A stretch of DNA of 64,000 nt from Keguizhuia sedimenti (GTDB lineage: Bacteria; Pseudomonadota; Gammaproteobacteria; Burkholderiales; Burkholderiaceae_D). This document shows, piece after piece, positions 26,952 through 36,042 of the stretch; positions within the stretch are counted from its first letter, which is position 1, and each line of letters starts with the position of its first letter. Below the pieces are notes generated by a model, which was given only the letters and a program-made list of their open reading frames with translations, did no database searches and was not told the origin of the DNA. The position numbers were made by a program, and so were the translations under genes. The stretch is from positions 558,001 through 622,000 of the forward strand of contig JAUYVH010000002.1 in NCBI GenBank assembly GCA_030715135.1, given 5' to 3'.

Positions 26952-27705
26952 TAACGAACCCATACGCCGCAGACTCGCGGCAGCGGAGCGCTTTTCCAAT
27001 GCCGCCGAACGCTACGAGCAAACTGCTCAAATTCAAAAACAAGCTGCCGTGCTGTTCGATGCATGGCTGGCCGAATTGAAGCTGGATGCGCCGCAGCGCA
27101 TTGCCGAAATCGGTTGCGGCACCGGCTTGCTGACGCGCCTGCTGCACGCACGCTTTCCTAATGCAGCAATCGAGGCCACCGATCTTGCACCAGCGATGGT
27201 GGACTATTGCAGGCGCGTATTAGGCGACGCTGAAGGCATCCGGTATCGCGTGTGCGATGGGCGCGACGCGCGCTTCGACCCCATGCCGGACTGGATCGTC
27301 TCGGCGATGTGCTTGCAGTGGCTGCGTCCCCTGCGGCCTGTGCTGCAGCATCATCTTGCGCAAAGCAAAATACTGGCATTCAGCCTGGTGCTGGACGGCT
27401 CGTTTTCGGTCTGGCGCGCTGCGCATGCGCACGTTGGTATCGAACCGGGATTGCATTCCTTCCCGGGCTTTGATGCCTTGCTCGCAGAATGCCGGAGTCT
27501 CGGCGCGGCGCATGTGCATGCAAAACGGATTTCCTTGTCGGAAGCGCATGCCAATGGCATGGAGTTTGCCGCCAGCCTGCGTCTGATCGGTGCCGATCAT
27601 CCGCGCGACGGCCATCAACCGTCGAACCTGCGCCCGGTCTTGCGCCAGCTGCAGAACGGATGCGACGCCAATTACGAAATCGGCTTTTTCTGCATCCGGA
27701 TGTGA
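26944..27705 (+). CDS. bioC: BioC, malonyl-ACP O-methyltransferase
   Basis: A 253-residue class I SAM methyltransferase that caps malonyl-ACP with a methyl group to start pimelate assembly in biotin synthesis. The N-terminal FSNAAERYEQTAQIQKQAA helix region and the SAM motif AEIGCGTGLLTRLLHARFP are typical of BioC, as is WIVSAMCLQWL. It overlaps the esterase gene by 8 bp, so translation is probably coupled. The final part, GHQPSNLRPVLRQ, is a little short for the family. Confidence 0.93.
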   Translation: MANNEPIRRRLAAAERFSNAAERYEQTAQIQKQAAVLFDAWLAELKLDAPQRIAEIGCGTGLLTRLLHARFPNAAIEATDLAPAMVDYCRRVLGDAEGIRYRVCDGRDARFDPMPDWIVSAMCLQWLRPLRPVLQHHLAQSKILAFSLVLDGSFSVWRAAHAHVGIEPGLHSFPGFDALLAECRSLGAAHVHAKRISLSEAHANGMEFAASLRLIGADHPRDGHQPSNLRPVLRQLQNGCDANYEIGFFCIRM

Positions 27706-27963
27706 TTAACTGCAGGAAACAGCAGGAATTTTTCAGGCGCTATCTTTAGCAAGCCGTAGACCGCCGAATACATTGCACTCGTCATTATGCGGCTCGATTA
27801 CTTATCAATGATTGCGTCAAAGTGCGCAGCCGCTCTAAACCAGATTTAATGCAATCCGCCTAGTTTTGTGCCAAATATGCTGCAATCATCAATTCCAGCT
27901 TTTTAAAGGATGAGTGACCGCTATCAGGCAGGAGCAGATATTGGTCTTTTCTGAACAGTTGAT

Positions 27964-28536
27964 TTACCCGCAAACTTTGCGGCGCGGTCCGACATTCTTG
28001 AGTGCGGGTCGGTAGTTGGGTTCCGCATTCCCTTTGCGCTTTTCCGGCAAGGTGACGAACTTCGGCATATTCATGCCGTCCCGGATCAGCAGATTAGTAG
28101 AGCGCTGCTCAAATTCCTCGGGCAAGGCCTGTTCCACCCACGCGCCATCTTGATAGCGGTACTTCAGGTAAACCTCGCAGCCGTCATTGATATAGACGCT
28201 GGCAAAGACGATTACTTGCTCGGCCTCGATGTCGAGTATCAAAGGCTTTTCCGGCCATCCATGCGGGGTTTTCTTGATCGATTTCCACTCAATTGTTTGG
28301 CCGGTTCCATCCGGCGCGGCAAACCGAATCCGGTATTCCCGGGGTTTCTTGCCGCTGCGGTTATGTGCCCATTCGTCGCCACCACGCTCGACCATGGTTT
28401 CACGCTCGACGACGATGATTCGTCTGTCACTCAACTGCACTTCCTCGCCCCACTTGTGACCACTCGATCCGCACGCGCTCACTCCGATAGCCAACAACAG
28501 CCAGATTGTCGATTTGAATTTCAACATGAGTTGCAA
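27964..28536 (-). CDS. Putative lipoprotein, function unknown
   Basis: A 190-residue protein with a lipoprotein signal peptide: hydrophobic stretch, then a lipobox near GVSACGSSG (Cys at about residue 22). The mature part is rich in charged residues and beta strands (VQLSDRRIIVVERETM, YRIRFAAPDGTGQTIEWK) and ends with RRKVCG. I do not recognise a family. Two Met starts are close together (28536 and 28527). It follows the CoA-transferase gene by 24 bp on the same strand, so it may ride on the end of that operon, though its role looks unrelated. Confidence 0.7.
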   Translation of the reverse strand: MQLMLKFKSTIWLLLAIGVSACGSSGHKWGEEVQLSDRRIIVVERETMVERGGDEWAHNRSGKKPREYRIRFAAPDGTGQTIEWKSIKKTPHGWPEKPLILDIEAEQVIVFASVYINDGCEVYLKYRYQDGAWVEQALPEEFEQRSTNLLIRDGMNMPKFVTLPEKRKGNAEPNYRPALKNVGPRRKVCG

Positions 28537-28560
28537 TTACTTTGGCGGCCTACGCAAGCG

Positions 28561-29793
28561 TTAACTGAATACTGCGTTTCCTGCTTCCTCGATTACACCA
28601 TCGATTAAGAACCGGTCTATTTCCGCATCGGTAAAGCCGTATTCCTGCAGCAGTTCGCGCGAATGCTCTCCCAAAGCCGGCGCTGGCCGGTCTATTCTGG
28701 TCGGCGTCTTGGAGAAATGCAGCGGACAGCCAAGCGCCTTGATCGTTCCCGCTTGCGGATGATCGAGCTCGACCACCATCTTTCGCGCCAGTGTTTGCGG
28801 ATGTGACAATGCTTCGCCTATAGTATGTACGGGTCCGACCGGAACGCCGGCGGCATCAAATGCAGCAATCCAGTGTTCCTTGGTTTGCGTGATCAGTACC
28901 GCATCCATTGCTGCCACGAGGCTATCCAGATTATTCATCCGTGCATCATTCGAAACATAGCGCTCATCGCTGCGCCATTCCGGATGGCCCAATACTTCCG
29001 TGATGCGCTCCCAGTTCGCCTGATTAGCCCCGCCGATATTGATCCAGCCGTTTCGGGTGCGAAACGACTGATACGGCGCGGTCAGCAGATGCGCGGAACC
29101 CGTCGGGCCCGGCGATTCACCTGTCGCGAAATGAATTGCAGCATGCCAGTAGGTTTGCTGCAGCGCCGCTTCCATCAATGAAGTATCGACGACCTGCCCT
29201 TCGCCGGTTTTGAGTTTGTGCGCGTACGCTGCAAGGATGCCCGTGACAGCGAGAATGCCGGCGTTGATATCGGCAATCGAATTGCCGGTTTTGGCGGGAG
29301 GGCGGCCGTGTTCGCCGGTAACGGACATGAGCCCGGAAAATCCCTGTGCTATCAGGTCGAAGCCGGCCTTGTCCGCATAGGGTCCCTCACGGCCGTAACC
29401 GGATACGGAACAGTAAATCAGGCCTGGGTTGATTTTGGCCAGGGTTTCGTATCCCAGACCAAGCCGCTCCAGCGTGCCGCGGCGATAATTTTCGGTCAGC
29501 ACATCTGCGTTCTCGACCATGCGCATCAGTATGCTGCAGCCGTCCGGATGCTTGAGATTGAGCGCGATGCCCCGCTTATTGCGGTTGAGGATCATGAACG
29601 GCGCCGAGATTCCGTTGATGCGCGGCTCGCGGTAGCCGCGCGCATCGTCGCCTCCCGGAAGCTTTTCCACCTTGATGACATCTGCTCCCATGTCGGCAAG
29701 CATCATGCCGCAGGTCGGACCTGCCATGATCTGTGCCAATTCGAGCACCCGCATGCCTGCCAATGGTCCGGGATGTTTGCTTGATTTATTCAT
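28561..29793 (-). CDS. Class III (CaiB/BaiF) acyl-CoA transferase
   Basis: About 410 residues, from an ATG at 29793 with AGGAG seven bases upstream; a frame extension to 29943 is not family-like. The family features include GMRVLELAQIMAGP at the N terminus, LNLKHPDG, and the active-site Asp175 in NSIADINAG, which forms the acyl-aspartyl intermediate. These enzymes move CoA between organic acids by a covalent mechanism. Last enzyme gene of the minus-strand operon starting at the aminotransferase gene; with the adjacent hydratase-like gene it suggests CoA activation of an imported acid. Acid specificity cannot be read from sequence. Confidence 0.93.
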   Translation of the reverse strand: MNKSSKHPGPLAGMRVLELAQIMAGPTCGMMLADMGADVIKVEKLPGGDDARGYREPRINGISAPFMILNRNKRGIALNLKHPDGCSILMRMVENADVLTENYRRGTLERLGLGYETLAKINPGLIYCSVSGYGREGPYADKAGFDLIAQGFSGLMSVTGEHGRPPAKTGNSIADINAGILAVTGILAAYAHKLKTGEGQVVDTSLMEAALQQTYWHAAIHFATGESPGPTGSAHLLTAPYQSFRTRNGWINIGGANQANWERITEVLGHPEWRSDERYVSNDARMNNLDSLVAAMDAVLITQTKEHWIAAFDAAGVPVGPVHTIGEALSHPQTLARKMVVELDHPQAGTIKALGCPLHFSKTPTRIDRPAPALGEHSRELLQEYGFTDAEIDRFLIDGVIEEAGNAVFS

Positions 29794-29803
29794 GCAGGCT
29801 CTC

Positions 29804-30583
29804 CTATTTTCCCAGGAAACCGGGCTTTTCCTTGGCAAGGAAAGCGGAATAACCGATACGGAAATCCTCCGTATCGAAACAGTCGAAGCATTCGTCGTAC
29901 TCGGCGCCGGTAAGTGGACGCGCATCCGCCAGGCGGCGCGCAAATTTCTTGTGCCAGCGCGCGACCAGAGGCGCGCCGTCGGCGATGCGTTGCGCGCTGG
30001 CCCTGGCTTCGGCAGCCACCTGGTCGTCCGGCACGACGCGGGTCACGAGCCGCTTGGCAAGCGCTTCGGCAGCATCGAATATCCGACCTTCGAGCAGAAT
30101 CTCCAGCGCCGCATCGGGTCCTGCCAGGCGCACGAGCGGAGCCATTTCAGGATAGGCCATTACCAGGCCCAGATTCTTGATCGGTGCGCCGAAGCGGCTT
30201 GATGCGCCGCATATGCGGATATCGCACAAGGAGGCGATTTCCAGCCCGCCGCCGACGCATATGCCGTGTATCTGCGCAACCAGCGGATGGCGGCAGTTGG
30301 AAAGCGCTGTTGCGGTGGCATGCATGACATGGCCGTAGGCAATCGCCTGTTCCTTGTTGGCGCGTTCGGTCTGGAACTCGGCGATGTCGTTGCCGGGCGA
30401 AAAAGACTTTTCGCCGGCACCGCGCAGAATGATGCAGCGCACTTCGTCATCCTCGGAAAGTGCATTGACTGCAGCGCCCAGCTCTTGCCACATCGGTTTG
30501 GTCAATGCATTCAATTTTGCCGGGCGATTGAGCACGACGGTTGCAATGCTGCCATCGCGCCCTACCTTAATCAAATCGGACAT
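29804..30583 (-). CDS. Enoyl-CoA hydratase/isomerase family protein
   Basis: A 259-residue crotonase-fold protein. The oxyanion-hole region SPGNDIAEFQ and the GICVGGGLEIASLCDIRI block are present. The first catalytic Glu is there (GGGLEIA), but at the place of the second Glu of true hydratases the sequence reads APIKNLGL, without Glu. It therefore may not be a plain 2-enoyl-CoA hydratase; isomerase, lyase or hydrolase activity is possible. It sits 10 bp upstream of the CoA-transferase gene, so the two probably act in sequence on the same CoA ester. Confidence 0.9.
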   Translation of the reverse strand: MSDLIKVGRDGSIATVVLNRPAKLNALTKPMWQELGAAVNALSEDDEVRCIILRGAGEKSFSPGNDIAEFQTERANKEQAIAYGHVMHATATALSNCRHPLVAQIHGICVGGGLEIASLCDIRICGASSRFGAPIKNLGLVMAYPEMAPLVRLAGPDAALEILLEGRIFDAAEALAKRLVTRVVPDDQVAAEARASAQRIADGAPLVARWHKKFARRLADARPLTGAEYDECFDCFDTEDFRIGYSAFLAKEKPGFLGK

Positions 30584-30649
30584 TGCCTCTCCCTAAACAA
30601 GGTTTTCGATACGCAGCCCGGCTCATTGACGGCGGAGCAAGGCCTTGCT

Positions 30650-32185
30650 TCAGGGCCGCGGCATCTGCCTTGCCGCCATTTCCCTGCCTCCCGCCATCGC
30701 CTTGAGTTTGCGCCATGCAAAGGCGATCGCCGGCCAGAACAGCATGAGCAGCGCCACGGTGGTGATCGTTCCGACAAGCGGATTCGACCAGAAAGCTGCC
30801 AAGCCGCCTTTGGGACCGATCATGGACTGCCGGAATGCGGATTCCATTTTGTCGCCGAGGACCAGGGCCAGCACGAGCGGTGCCAGCGGATAACTGAGCT
30901 TTTTAAGGATGTAGCCGAGGATGCCGAACAACACCATGAACCAGATATCGAGCATGGCGCTATGCACGGCATAGGCGCCGATCGCACACACCACGATAAT
31001 GACCGGTGCAATGATCGAAAACGGAATGCGCAGGATCGCCGCAAACAGCGGAACCGTGCTCAACACAATAAATAGTCCCGCCAGGTTGCCCAGGTACATG
31101 CTGGCAATCAGGCCCCAGACAAAATCCTTCTGCTCGACGAACAGCAATGGTCCCGGCTGCAACCCCCAGATCATCAGTCCGCCCAGCAATACTGCCGCCG
31201 TGGCCGAACCAGGAATGCCCAAGGCCAGCATCGGCAGCAAGGCAGCCGTGCCGGAAGCATGCGCCGCGGTTTCCGGCGCGATGACGCCTTCCACCTGCCC
31301 GGTGCCGAACTTGTCGCGATCGGGTGAAAATCGCTGGGCGATGCCATAACCCATGAAGGAGGCAGCGGTTGCGCCACCGGGTGTAATCCCCATCCAGCAG
31401 CCGATGGCCGAACTGCGCAAAAGTGTCAGCCAGTACTTGGGCAATTCTTTCCAGGTTTCCCATACCACCCGCGTATTGATCTTGGCATGCTTGCCATCGA
31501 AGGCCAGCCCTTCTTCCATCGTGACCAGAATTTCTCCGAGCCCGAAGAGCCCGATGACGACGATCAGGAAATCGACGCCGCGCAGCAATTCATACCAGCC
31601 GAAGGTCATGCGCAGCTGGCCGCTTACGGTATCCATGCCGATTGCCGCGATGCCGAAGCCAAGCATCATGGAAATGATCGTTCTGGATGGCGTCTTGCTG
31701 TCCGCTCCCACGAAGCTGCAAAAGGTAAGCAGGAATACCGCGAAGAATTCAGGCGGCCCGAAGCGGAGCGCAAATTTCGACACCATGGGAGCGAGGAAAG
31801 TGATCAGCAGCACGCCCACGAAGGAGCCGATAAACGACCCGGTAAACGATGCGGTAAGCGCCTCTCCGGCCCTGCCCTTCTGGGCCAGCGGATAACCGTC
31901 GAAGGTCGTAGCCACTGCGGACGATTCGCCCGGAATATTAAAAAGGATCGAGGTGATGGCGCCGGCGAACAGGGATCCCCAGTAAATGCAGGAGAGCATA
32001 ATGATCGCCGCGGTAGGCGGCATGCTGAACGTCAGCGGCAGCAGGATGGCAACGCCGTTCGGCCCACCGAGTCCCGGCAGCACCCCGATGGCGATGCCCA
32101 GAAGCAGGCCGACTACCATCATCATCCCGTTGTACCAGGTCATCGCGACCGCAAACCCATGAAATAGAGCATCTAATTGTTCCAT
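30650..32185 (-). CDS. tctA: TctA, large membrane subunit of a tripartite tricarboxylate transporter
   Basis: A 511-residue inner-membrane protein of the TctA family with about 12 hydrophobic segments. Typical motifs are GIAIGVLPGLGGPNGVAILLPLTF near residue 30, NIPGESSAVATTFDGYPLA near 85, and GVIAPETAAHASGTAALLPMLALGIPGSATAAVLLG near 300, which recur as the two TctA repeats. It moves the carboxylate substrate with Na+ or H+. Together with the tctB and tctC genes upstream it makes a complete importer; the substrate is unknown. Confidence 0.95.
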   Translation of the reverse strand: MEQLDALFHGFAVAMTWYNGMMMVVGLLLGIAIGVLPGLGGPNGVAILLPLTFSMPPTAAIIMLSCIYWGSLFAGAITSILFNIPGESSAVATTFDGYPLAQKGRAGEALTASFTGSFIGSFVGVLLITFLAPMVSKFALRFGPPEFFAVFLLTFCSFVGADSKTPSRTIISMMLGFGIAAIGMDTVSGQLRMTFGWYELLRGVDFLIVVIGLFGLGEILVTMEEGLAFDGKHAKINTRVVWETWKELPKYWLTLLRSSAIGCWMGITPGGATAASFMGYGIAQRFSPDRDKFGTGQVEGVIAPETAAHASGTAALLPMLALGIPGSATAAVLLGGLMIWGLQPGPLLFVEQKDFVWGLIASMYLGNLAGLFIVLSTVPLFAAILRIPFSIIAPVIIVVCAIGAYAVHSAMLDIWFMVLFGILGYILKKLSYPLAPLVLALVLGDKMESAFRQSMIGPKGGLAAFWSNPLVGTITTVALLMLFWPAIAFAWRKLKAMAGGREMAARQMPRP

Positions 32186-32207
32186 CTAGCGCATCTCCAT
32201 CGTAGGT

Positions 32208-32726
32208 TTAGTAACCGAGCCAGGCTTCCAGCGGCCCTTTCGGCAGCGGCACCATGAACTGTATTTCGAAAAGCCAGAATAGAGTCACGCTGATGCCTAC
32301 GCTGACCAGCAAGACACTTAGCCAGCTGCGTTTGTCCATTACCCGCATGAATGCTCCGATAAAAATCGCGGAAGCAAGGTAGATGCCGATAAACTTGATC
32401 GCCACGACATAGACGATCGTCGGTATCAGCACCATCAGCACAAGTTTGAATCGCTGCCATGAAACGAATTGTTCATGCTTGCGGTTCTTTCCGAACGCGG
32501 ACTTAACAAATACCCAGACCGCTGCAATGCAAAGTATGGCGCCGATACGGAAGGGAAAATATCCTGCTTCCGGCCCGTCCGTAGCCCAGCCTGCGCCCAC
32601 CTTGTAGTTGTCGACCATCATGACGACGCCAATCAAGAAAATGGCAACCGCGGCGATCGCATCGACATTGCTGTGTGAAAGGCCGCCGCCAGGCGGGCGG
32701 CCCTGCGTATCTTTTTCTTCCATCAT
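32208..32726 (-). CDS. tctB: TctB, small membrane subunit of a tripartite tricarboxylate transporter
   Basis: A 172-residue protein with four hydrophobic segments and a soluble N-terminal stretch. The arrangement (AVAIFLIGVVMMVDNYKVGAGW, a GPEAGYFPFRIGAILCIAAV block, and a final pair of helices) matches the TctB family. It lies between tctC and tctA with 27 and 22 bp gaps, as in other TctCBA operons. Confidence 0.92.
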   Translation of the reverse strand: MMEEKDTQGRPPGGGLSHSNVDAIAAVAIFLIGVVMMVDNYKVGAGWATDGPEAGYFPFRIGAILCIAAVWVFVKSAFGKNRKHEQFVSWQRFKLVLMVLIPTIVYVVAIKFIGIYLASAIFIGAFMRVMDKRSWLSVLLVSVGISVTLFWLFEIQFMVPLPKGPLEAWLGY

Positions 32727-32753
32727 TACCTCCCGCTGACGGCGATCGTGGAC

Positions 32754-33782
32754 TTATTTATTGGCGGCGAATCCGGCTTCTCTCATCAGTTTGTTATGGA
32801 AGGCTTCATCCTTCTCCAGAAACTTGGTGAACTCCGAATTGATCAGGAAGGTTTCCTTCAGCGCCTGTTTCGCCAGATAGGCTTTCCACTCCGGCGTGGC
32901 GGTCACCTTGCGGAGCAAGTCGATATAGAAGGCCGCATGCTCTTTCGTGGTGCCGGCAGGCAGGAAGAAAGCGCGCAACATCTGGTATTCCACGTCGTAA
33001 CCCGATTCCTTGCAGGTCGGGATGTCTGACCATGACTGGCTGTCAGTGAGTTTTTCCGTGAATGTCATGCGCTGGGAAGAGAAAACGCACAATGCGCGCA
33101 CCTGGTTCGCCCGCCACTGCGCCACGCTTTCGCTCGGGTTGTTGACGTTGGAATCCGTATGCTTGCCTACCAGCTGGGTGACGGCCTGTCCGCCGCTGGT
33201 ATAGGGAATGTAGGAGAACTTCACGCCTGCCGCCTTTTCAAGCGCGACGGTAATGATGTGATCTTCCCGCTTGGTGCCTGTGCCACCCATTTTGAAGGTC
33301 CCGGGTGGCGCGCCTTTGACGGCATCGATAAATTCCTTGGGCGTTTTGCCCGGCGCTTCGGCATGGCTCCATAAGATGAATTCGTCCATGGCAATCATCG
33401 CCACCGGATTGAGCTCGCGCCAGTTGAACGGCAGATTCACTGCGACAGGCAAAGTATAGATGGCCGAAAACGCCACCATCAGCTTATGGGGATTGCCCTG
33501 GGATCCCTTCACATCCATGATGCCCTCGGCGCCGCTCGCCCCGCCTTTATTCAGGATCATGATGGGCTGTTTCATCAACTCGTGTTTGACGATGATGCCT
33601 TGAATCATGCGTGCCATCTGATCGGAGGCGCCGCCGCCGCTCGCAGGCACGACAATTTCGATCGGCTTGGTTGGCTCCCATGCGGCGTGTGCAGCAGGCA
33701 CGGTGCCGATGCAGGTCAGTGCCGCCAGTGACAGGGGCAATAGGGAAGCTCTGTTTCGTAATTTTTGTATCAGATGCGCCAT
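32754..33782 (-). CDS. tctC: TctC/Bug-family periplasmic solute-binding protein
   Basis: A 342-residue binding protein with a signal peptide (residues 1-33, cleaved near VPAAHA-A). The N-terminal block KPIEIVVPASGGGASDQMARMIQ is the Bug family signature, and PGTFKMGGTGTKREDHI holds the loop that contacts the substrate carboxylate. It delivers substrate to TctAB. Burkholderiales have many Bug proteins of varied specificity (carboxylates, amino acids, nicotinate), so the ligand cannot be given. It is 54 bp downstream of the aminotransferase gene. Confidence 0.93.
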   Translation of the reverse strand: MAHLIQKLRNRASLLPLSLAALTCIGTVPAAHAAWEPTKPIEIVVPASGGGASDQMARMIQGIIVKHELMKQPIMILNKGGASGAEGIMDVKGSQGNPHKLMVAFSAIYTLPVAVNLPFNWRELNPVAMIAMDEFILWSHAEAPGKTPKEFIDAVKGAPPGTFKMGGTGTKREDHIITVALEKAAGVKFSYIPYTSGGQAVTQLVGKHTDSNVNNPSESVAQWRANQVRALCVFSSQRMTFTEKLTDSQSWSDIPTCKESGYDVEYQMLRAFFLPAGTTKEHAAFYIDLLRKVTATPEWKAYLAKQALKETFLINSEFTKFLEKDEAFHNKLMREAGFAANK

Positions 33783-33836
33783 GGTTGTCTCCTCCAGGTG
33801 GTTTTTAAAGTGACGGTAATTCCGACGAATGTTTTT

Positions 33837-35066
33837 TTAAGTTATCAAGCTGGGTTCTGCATGAATCGAAGCGGTGACTTCTTTTGCGGCCGATTCCGCA
33901 AGATAGTCCATGGCTGCCTGTACGCCGCCTTTCCGGTGCGGGACGCCTGCCAGGGAAAGGCCCATTTCAACGCCGGCAAGCGTGCCGCACAAGGTCAGAT
34001 CGTTGAAGTCTCCCAGATGACCGATACGGAAAATCTTGCCGGACAACTTGGTCAATCCCTGGCCGAGCGACATATTGAAGTTTTTCAGAACGATTTTTCG
34101 GAAGGCATCAGCATCGTGGCCGTTAGGCATCATGACTGCTGTCAGTACGGAGCTGTATTCGTCGGGATTCTTGCAAAGGATTTCCATCCCCCATGCACGC
34201 ACCGCGCGCCGTGTCGCCTCTGCATGACGCTGATGGCGCATAAAAACAGCGTCCAGCCCTTCCTCGAACAGCATTTCCAGCGCTTCGTGCAATCCATAGA
34301 GAAGGTTGGTCGCCGGCGTATAAGGGAAATACCCGGTCGAATTGATTGCAATCATTTCCTGCCAATCCCAGTACGATCGCGGCAGCCTCGCAGTCTTTGA
34401 TGCGGCTAGCGCCTTTTCGCTGACTGCGTTGAACGACAGGCCGGGAGGCAGCATCAAACCTTTTTGCGAGCCGGAGACAGTAACGTCGACGCCCCATTCA
34501 TCGTGCCGGTAGTCGATCGATGCCAGCGATGAAATCGTATCGACCATAAATAAGGCCGGATGCCCGGCCTTGTCGATTGCGCGCCGCACGTCGGCAATAC
34601 GGCTCGTCACACCGGTGGAGGTTTCGTTATGCACGACGCATACCGCCTTGATTTGATGTTCCTTGTCGCAGGCAAGGCGAGCCTCGATCTGCGCCGGATT
34701 GGCGCCGTGACGCCAATCGCCAGGCAAAAATTCCACCTTGAGGCCGAGCTTGTCAGCCATTTTTTTCCACAGGGTTGCGAAATGGCCCGTTTCAGCCATC
34801 AATACCAGATCGCCGGGCGACAAGGTATTTACCAGGGCAGCCTCCCATGCCCCGGTGCCGGAGGCCGGATAAATCACCACATGCGATTCGGTTTTGAATA
34901 CTTTTTTCATGCCTGCGAGGACGGCTTTGCCGATGACCGCGAATTCGGGGCCGCGATGATCAATGGTTACATTATCAATTGCGCGCAGCACCCGGTCCGG
35001 AACATTCGTCGGGCCGGGAATTTGCAGGAAATGACGACCAGACTTATGGGAGTTAAGCAAAAACAT
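33837..35066 (-). CDS. Class V aminotransferase, serine/alanine/aspartate-glyoxylate type
   Basis: About 409 residues. Its opening, QIPGPTNVPDRVLRAI, the pair HRGPEF and the PLP Lys202 in VSGSQKGLMLPPG place it in the glyoxylate aminotransferase group, which includes serine-glyoxylate aminotransferase and the aspartate-glyoxylate enzyme (BhcA) of the beta-hydroxyaspartate cycle. It probably aminates glyoxylate or a related 2-oxo acid. Start chosen at the ATG at 35066 because GGAGG lies seven bases upstream; the longer frame would include the operator. First gene of the minus-strand operon controlled by the neighbouring GntR regulator. Confidence 0.92.
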   Translation of the reverse strand: MFLLNSHKSGRHFLQIPGPTNVPDRVLRAIDNVTIDHRGPEFAVIGKAVLAGMKKVFKTESHVVIYPASGTGAWEAALVNTLSPGDLVLMAETGHFATLWKKMADKLGLKVEFLPGDWRHGANPAQIEARLACDKEHQIKAVCVVHNETSTGVTSRIADVRRAIDKAGHPALFMVDTISSLASIDYRHDEWGVDVTVSGSQKGLMLPPGLSFNAVSEKALAASKTARLPRSYWDWQEMIAINSTGYFPYTPATNLLYGLHEALEMLFEEGLDAVFMRHQRHAEATRRAVRAWGMEILCKNPDEYSSVLTAVMMPNGHDADAFRKIVLKNFNMSLGQGLTKLSGKIFRIGHLGDFNDLTLCGTLAGVEMGLSLAGVPHRKGGVQAAMDYLAESAAKEVTASIHAEPSLIT

Positions 35067-35081
35067 GCACAGCCTCCATGG

Positions 35082-35093
35082 TTTGTATACAAA
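35082..35093. promoter_or_regulatory. GntR operator copy 1, upstream of the aminotransferase operon
   Basis: TTTGTATACAAA, a perfect 12-bp palindrome 15 bp before the aminotransferase start codon. An identical copy lies 184 bp away in front of the gntR gene. The TGTATACA core is the kind of site bound by FadR-subfamily (FCD) GntR regulators. Its position close to the start suggests repression by steric block. Confidence 0.75.
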
Positions 35094-35265
35094 ATACAAT
35101 ATTAGCTAATAAAATATTTCCTGCAAGAACATTTATTTGATCTAGAGCAACAATAATTCCGTTTATCTTGACGCGTTCGTAAGGATATTAGGAGAGAAAA
35201 TTTTTAAAAGCACGAAGATTTACTTGTTTTTTAATCTAAAACAATTATTCTCTTATTTAAAGAAA

Positions 35266-35277
35266 TTTGTATACAAA
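35266..35277. promoter_or_regulatory. GntR operator copy 2, upstream of the gntR gene
   Basis: TTTGTATACAAA, identical to the site at 35082-35093, 21 bp before the regulator's start codon. It suggests autoregulation and, with the other copy, DNA looping or joint control of the divergent units. The surrounding 35100-35298 region is very AT-rich and contains no other gene. Confidence 0.75.
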
Positions 35278-35298
35278 AATCTATATAGTGCTTTTGCT

Positions 35299-36042
35299 AT
35301 GGAAAAATCCTTAAATACCACAGTGCCCTCAGTGGCTTTGCCGGTAACCTCCACACCCGCATCGAACGACGCCGTCGACCGGCTGACATTGCCGGCGACG
35401 GTGTGCAACCGGCTACGCGACCTGATTACCGAGGGTGAGCTGGCTCCCGGAACCCGTTTGAATGAACGCGAGCTGTGCGAACGCCTGGGCGTGTCGCGCA
35501 CGCCCCTGCGTGAAGCGTTCCGTCTGCTTTCTGCCGAAGGGCTGGTTCAGATCCAGCCGAACCGCGGCGCCCAGGTTGTCGCACTGTCCAAGGACGACAT
35601 GCGCGAGAGTTTCGAAGTGCTGGGCGCGCTTGAAGCCTTGTCGGGCGAGCTTGCCTGCCAGCGCATTACCGATGAAGAAGTTGCCGAAATCAGGGCGCTG
35701 ACTTTCGAGATGCTGGCCTGCCATGCGCGCAAGGAGATGCCCGCGTATTACCGCCTCAATCGCACGATCCACGATCTGATCAATCGCGCCGCCGGAAATC
35801 GCTTGCTGGTGCAGGTCTATGCGACCCTGAATCTGCGCATTCAGAATTTGCGCTTCCGCTCCAACTTCGACCAGGCCAAGTGGGACAAGGCAGCCCGCGA
35901 ACATGTCGACATGGTCGACGCGCTTGCAGCACGCGACGGAGCCCGCCTGGCGGCACTCCTGAGCAACCATCTGAAGCAGAAAGAAAAAATCGTGCTGGAA
36001 AACCTCGATGCATTAAGCTCCCAGCCCGATAAAACACCCTGA
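35299..36042 (+). CDS. GntR-family (FadR/FCD) transcriptional regulator of the catabolic island
   Basis: About 247 residues. A winged helix-turn-helix (residues about 35-100, with GTRLNERELCERLGVSRTPLREAFRLLSAEGLVQIQPNRGAQV) is followed by an all-helical FCD effector domain (110-240) with the metal/ligand His pattern (FHDLINRAAGNRLL-like NRTIHDLI, and a later AAREHVDMVDAL). The frame opens at 35224, but that start would place an operator inside the gene, so the ATG at 35299 is preferred; no clear ribosome binding site is seen. It faces away from the aminotransferase operon and just upstream of the FAD/Fe-S gene, which it probably also controls. Confidence 0.92.
   Translation: MEKSLNTTVPSVALPVTSTPASNDAVDRLTLPATVCNRLRDLITEGELAPGTRLNERELCERLGVSRTPLREAFRLLSAEGLVQIQPNRGAQVVALSKDDMRESFEVLGALEALSGELACQRITDEEVAEIRALTFEMLACHARKEMPAYYRLNRTIHDLINRAAGNRLLVQVYATLNLRIQNLRFRSNFDQAKWDKAAREHVDMVDALAARDGARLAALLSNHLKQKEKIVLENLDALSSQPDKTP

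Noticed and set aside
28561-30583. Carnitine pathway (CaiB/CaiD) as the meaning of the CoA-transferase and crotonase genes
   Set aside because: No CaiA, CaiC or CaiT and the crotonase lacks a catalytic Glu; both families are too broad to name a substrate.
29804-30583. RpfF-like DSF synthase to match the RpfC-like kinase
   Set aside because: The crotonase-fold gene lies 24 kb away inside an operon with transport and CoA-transferase genes and lacks one of the two Glu expected in RpfF.
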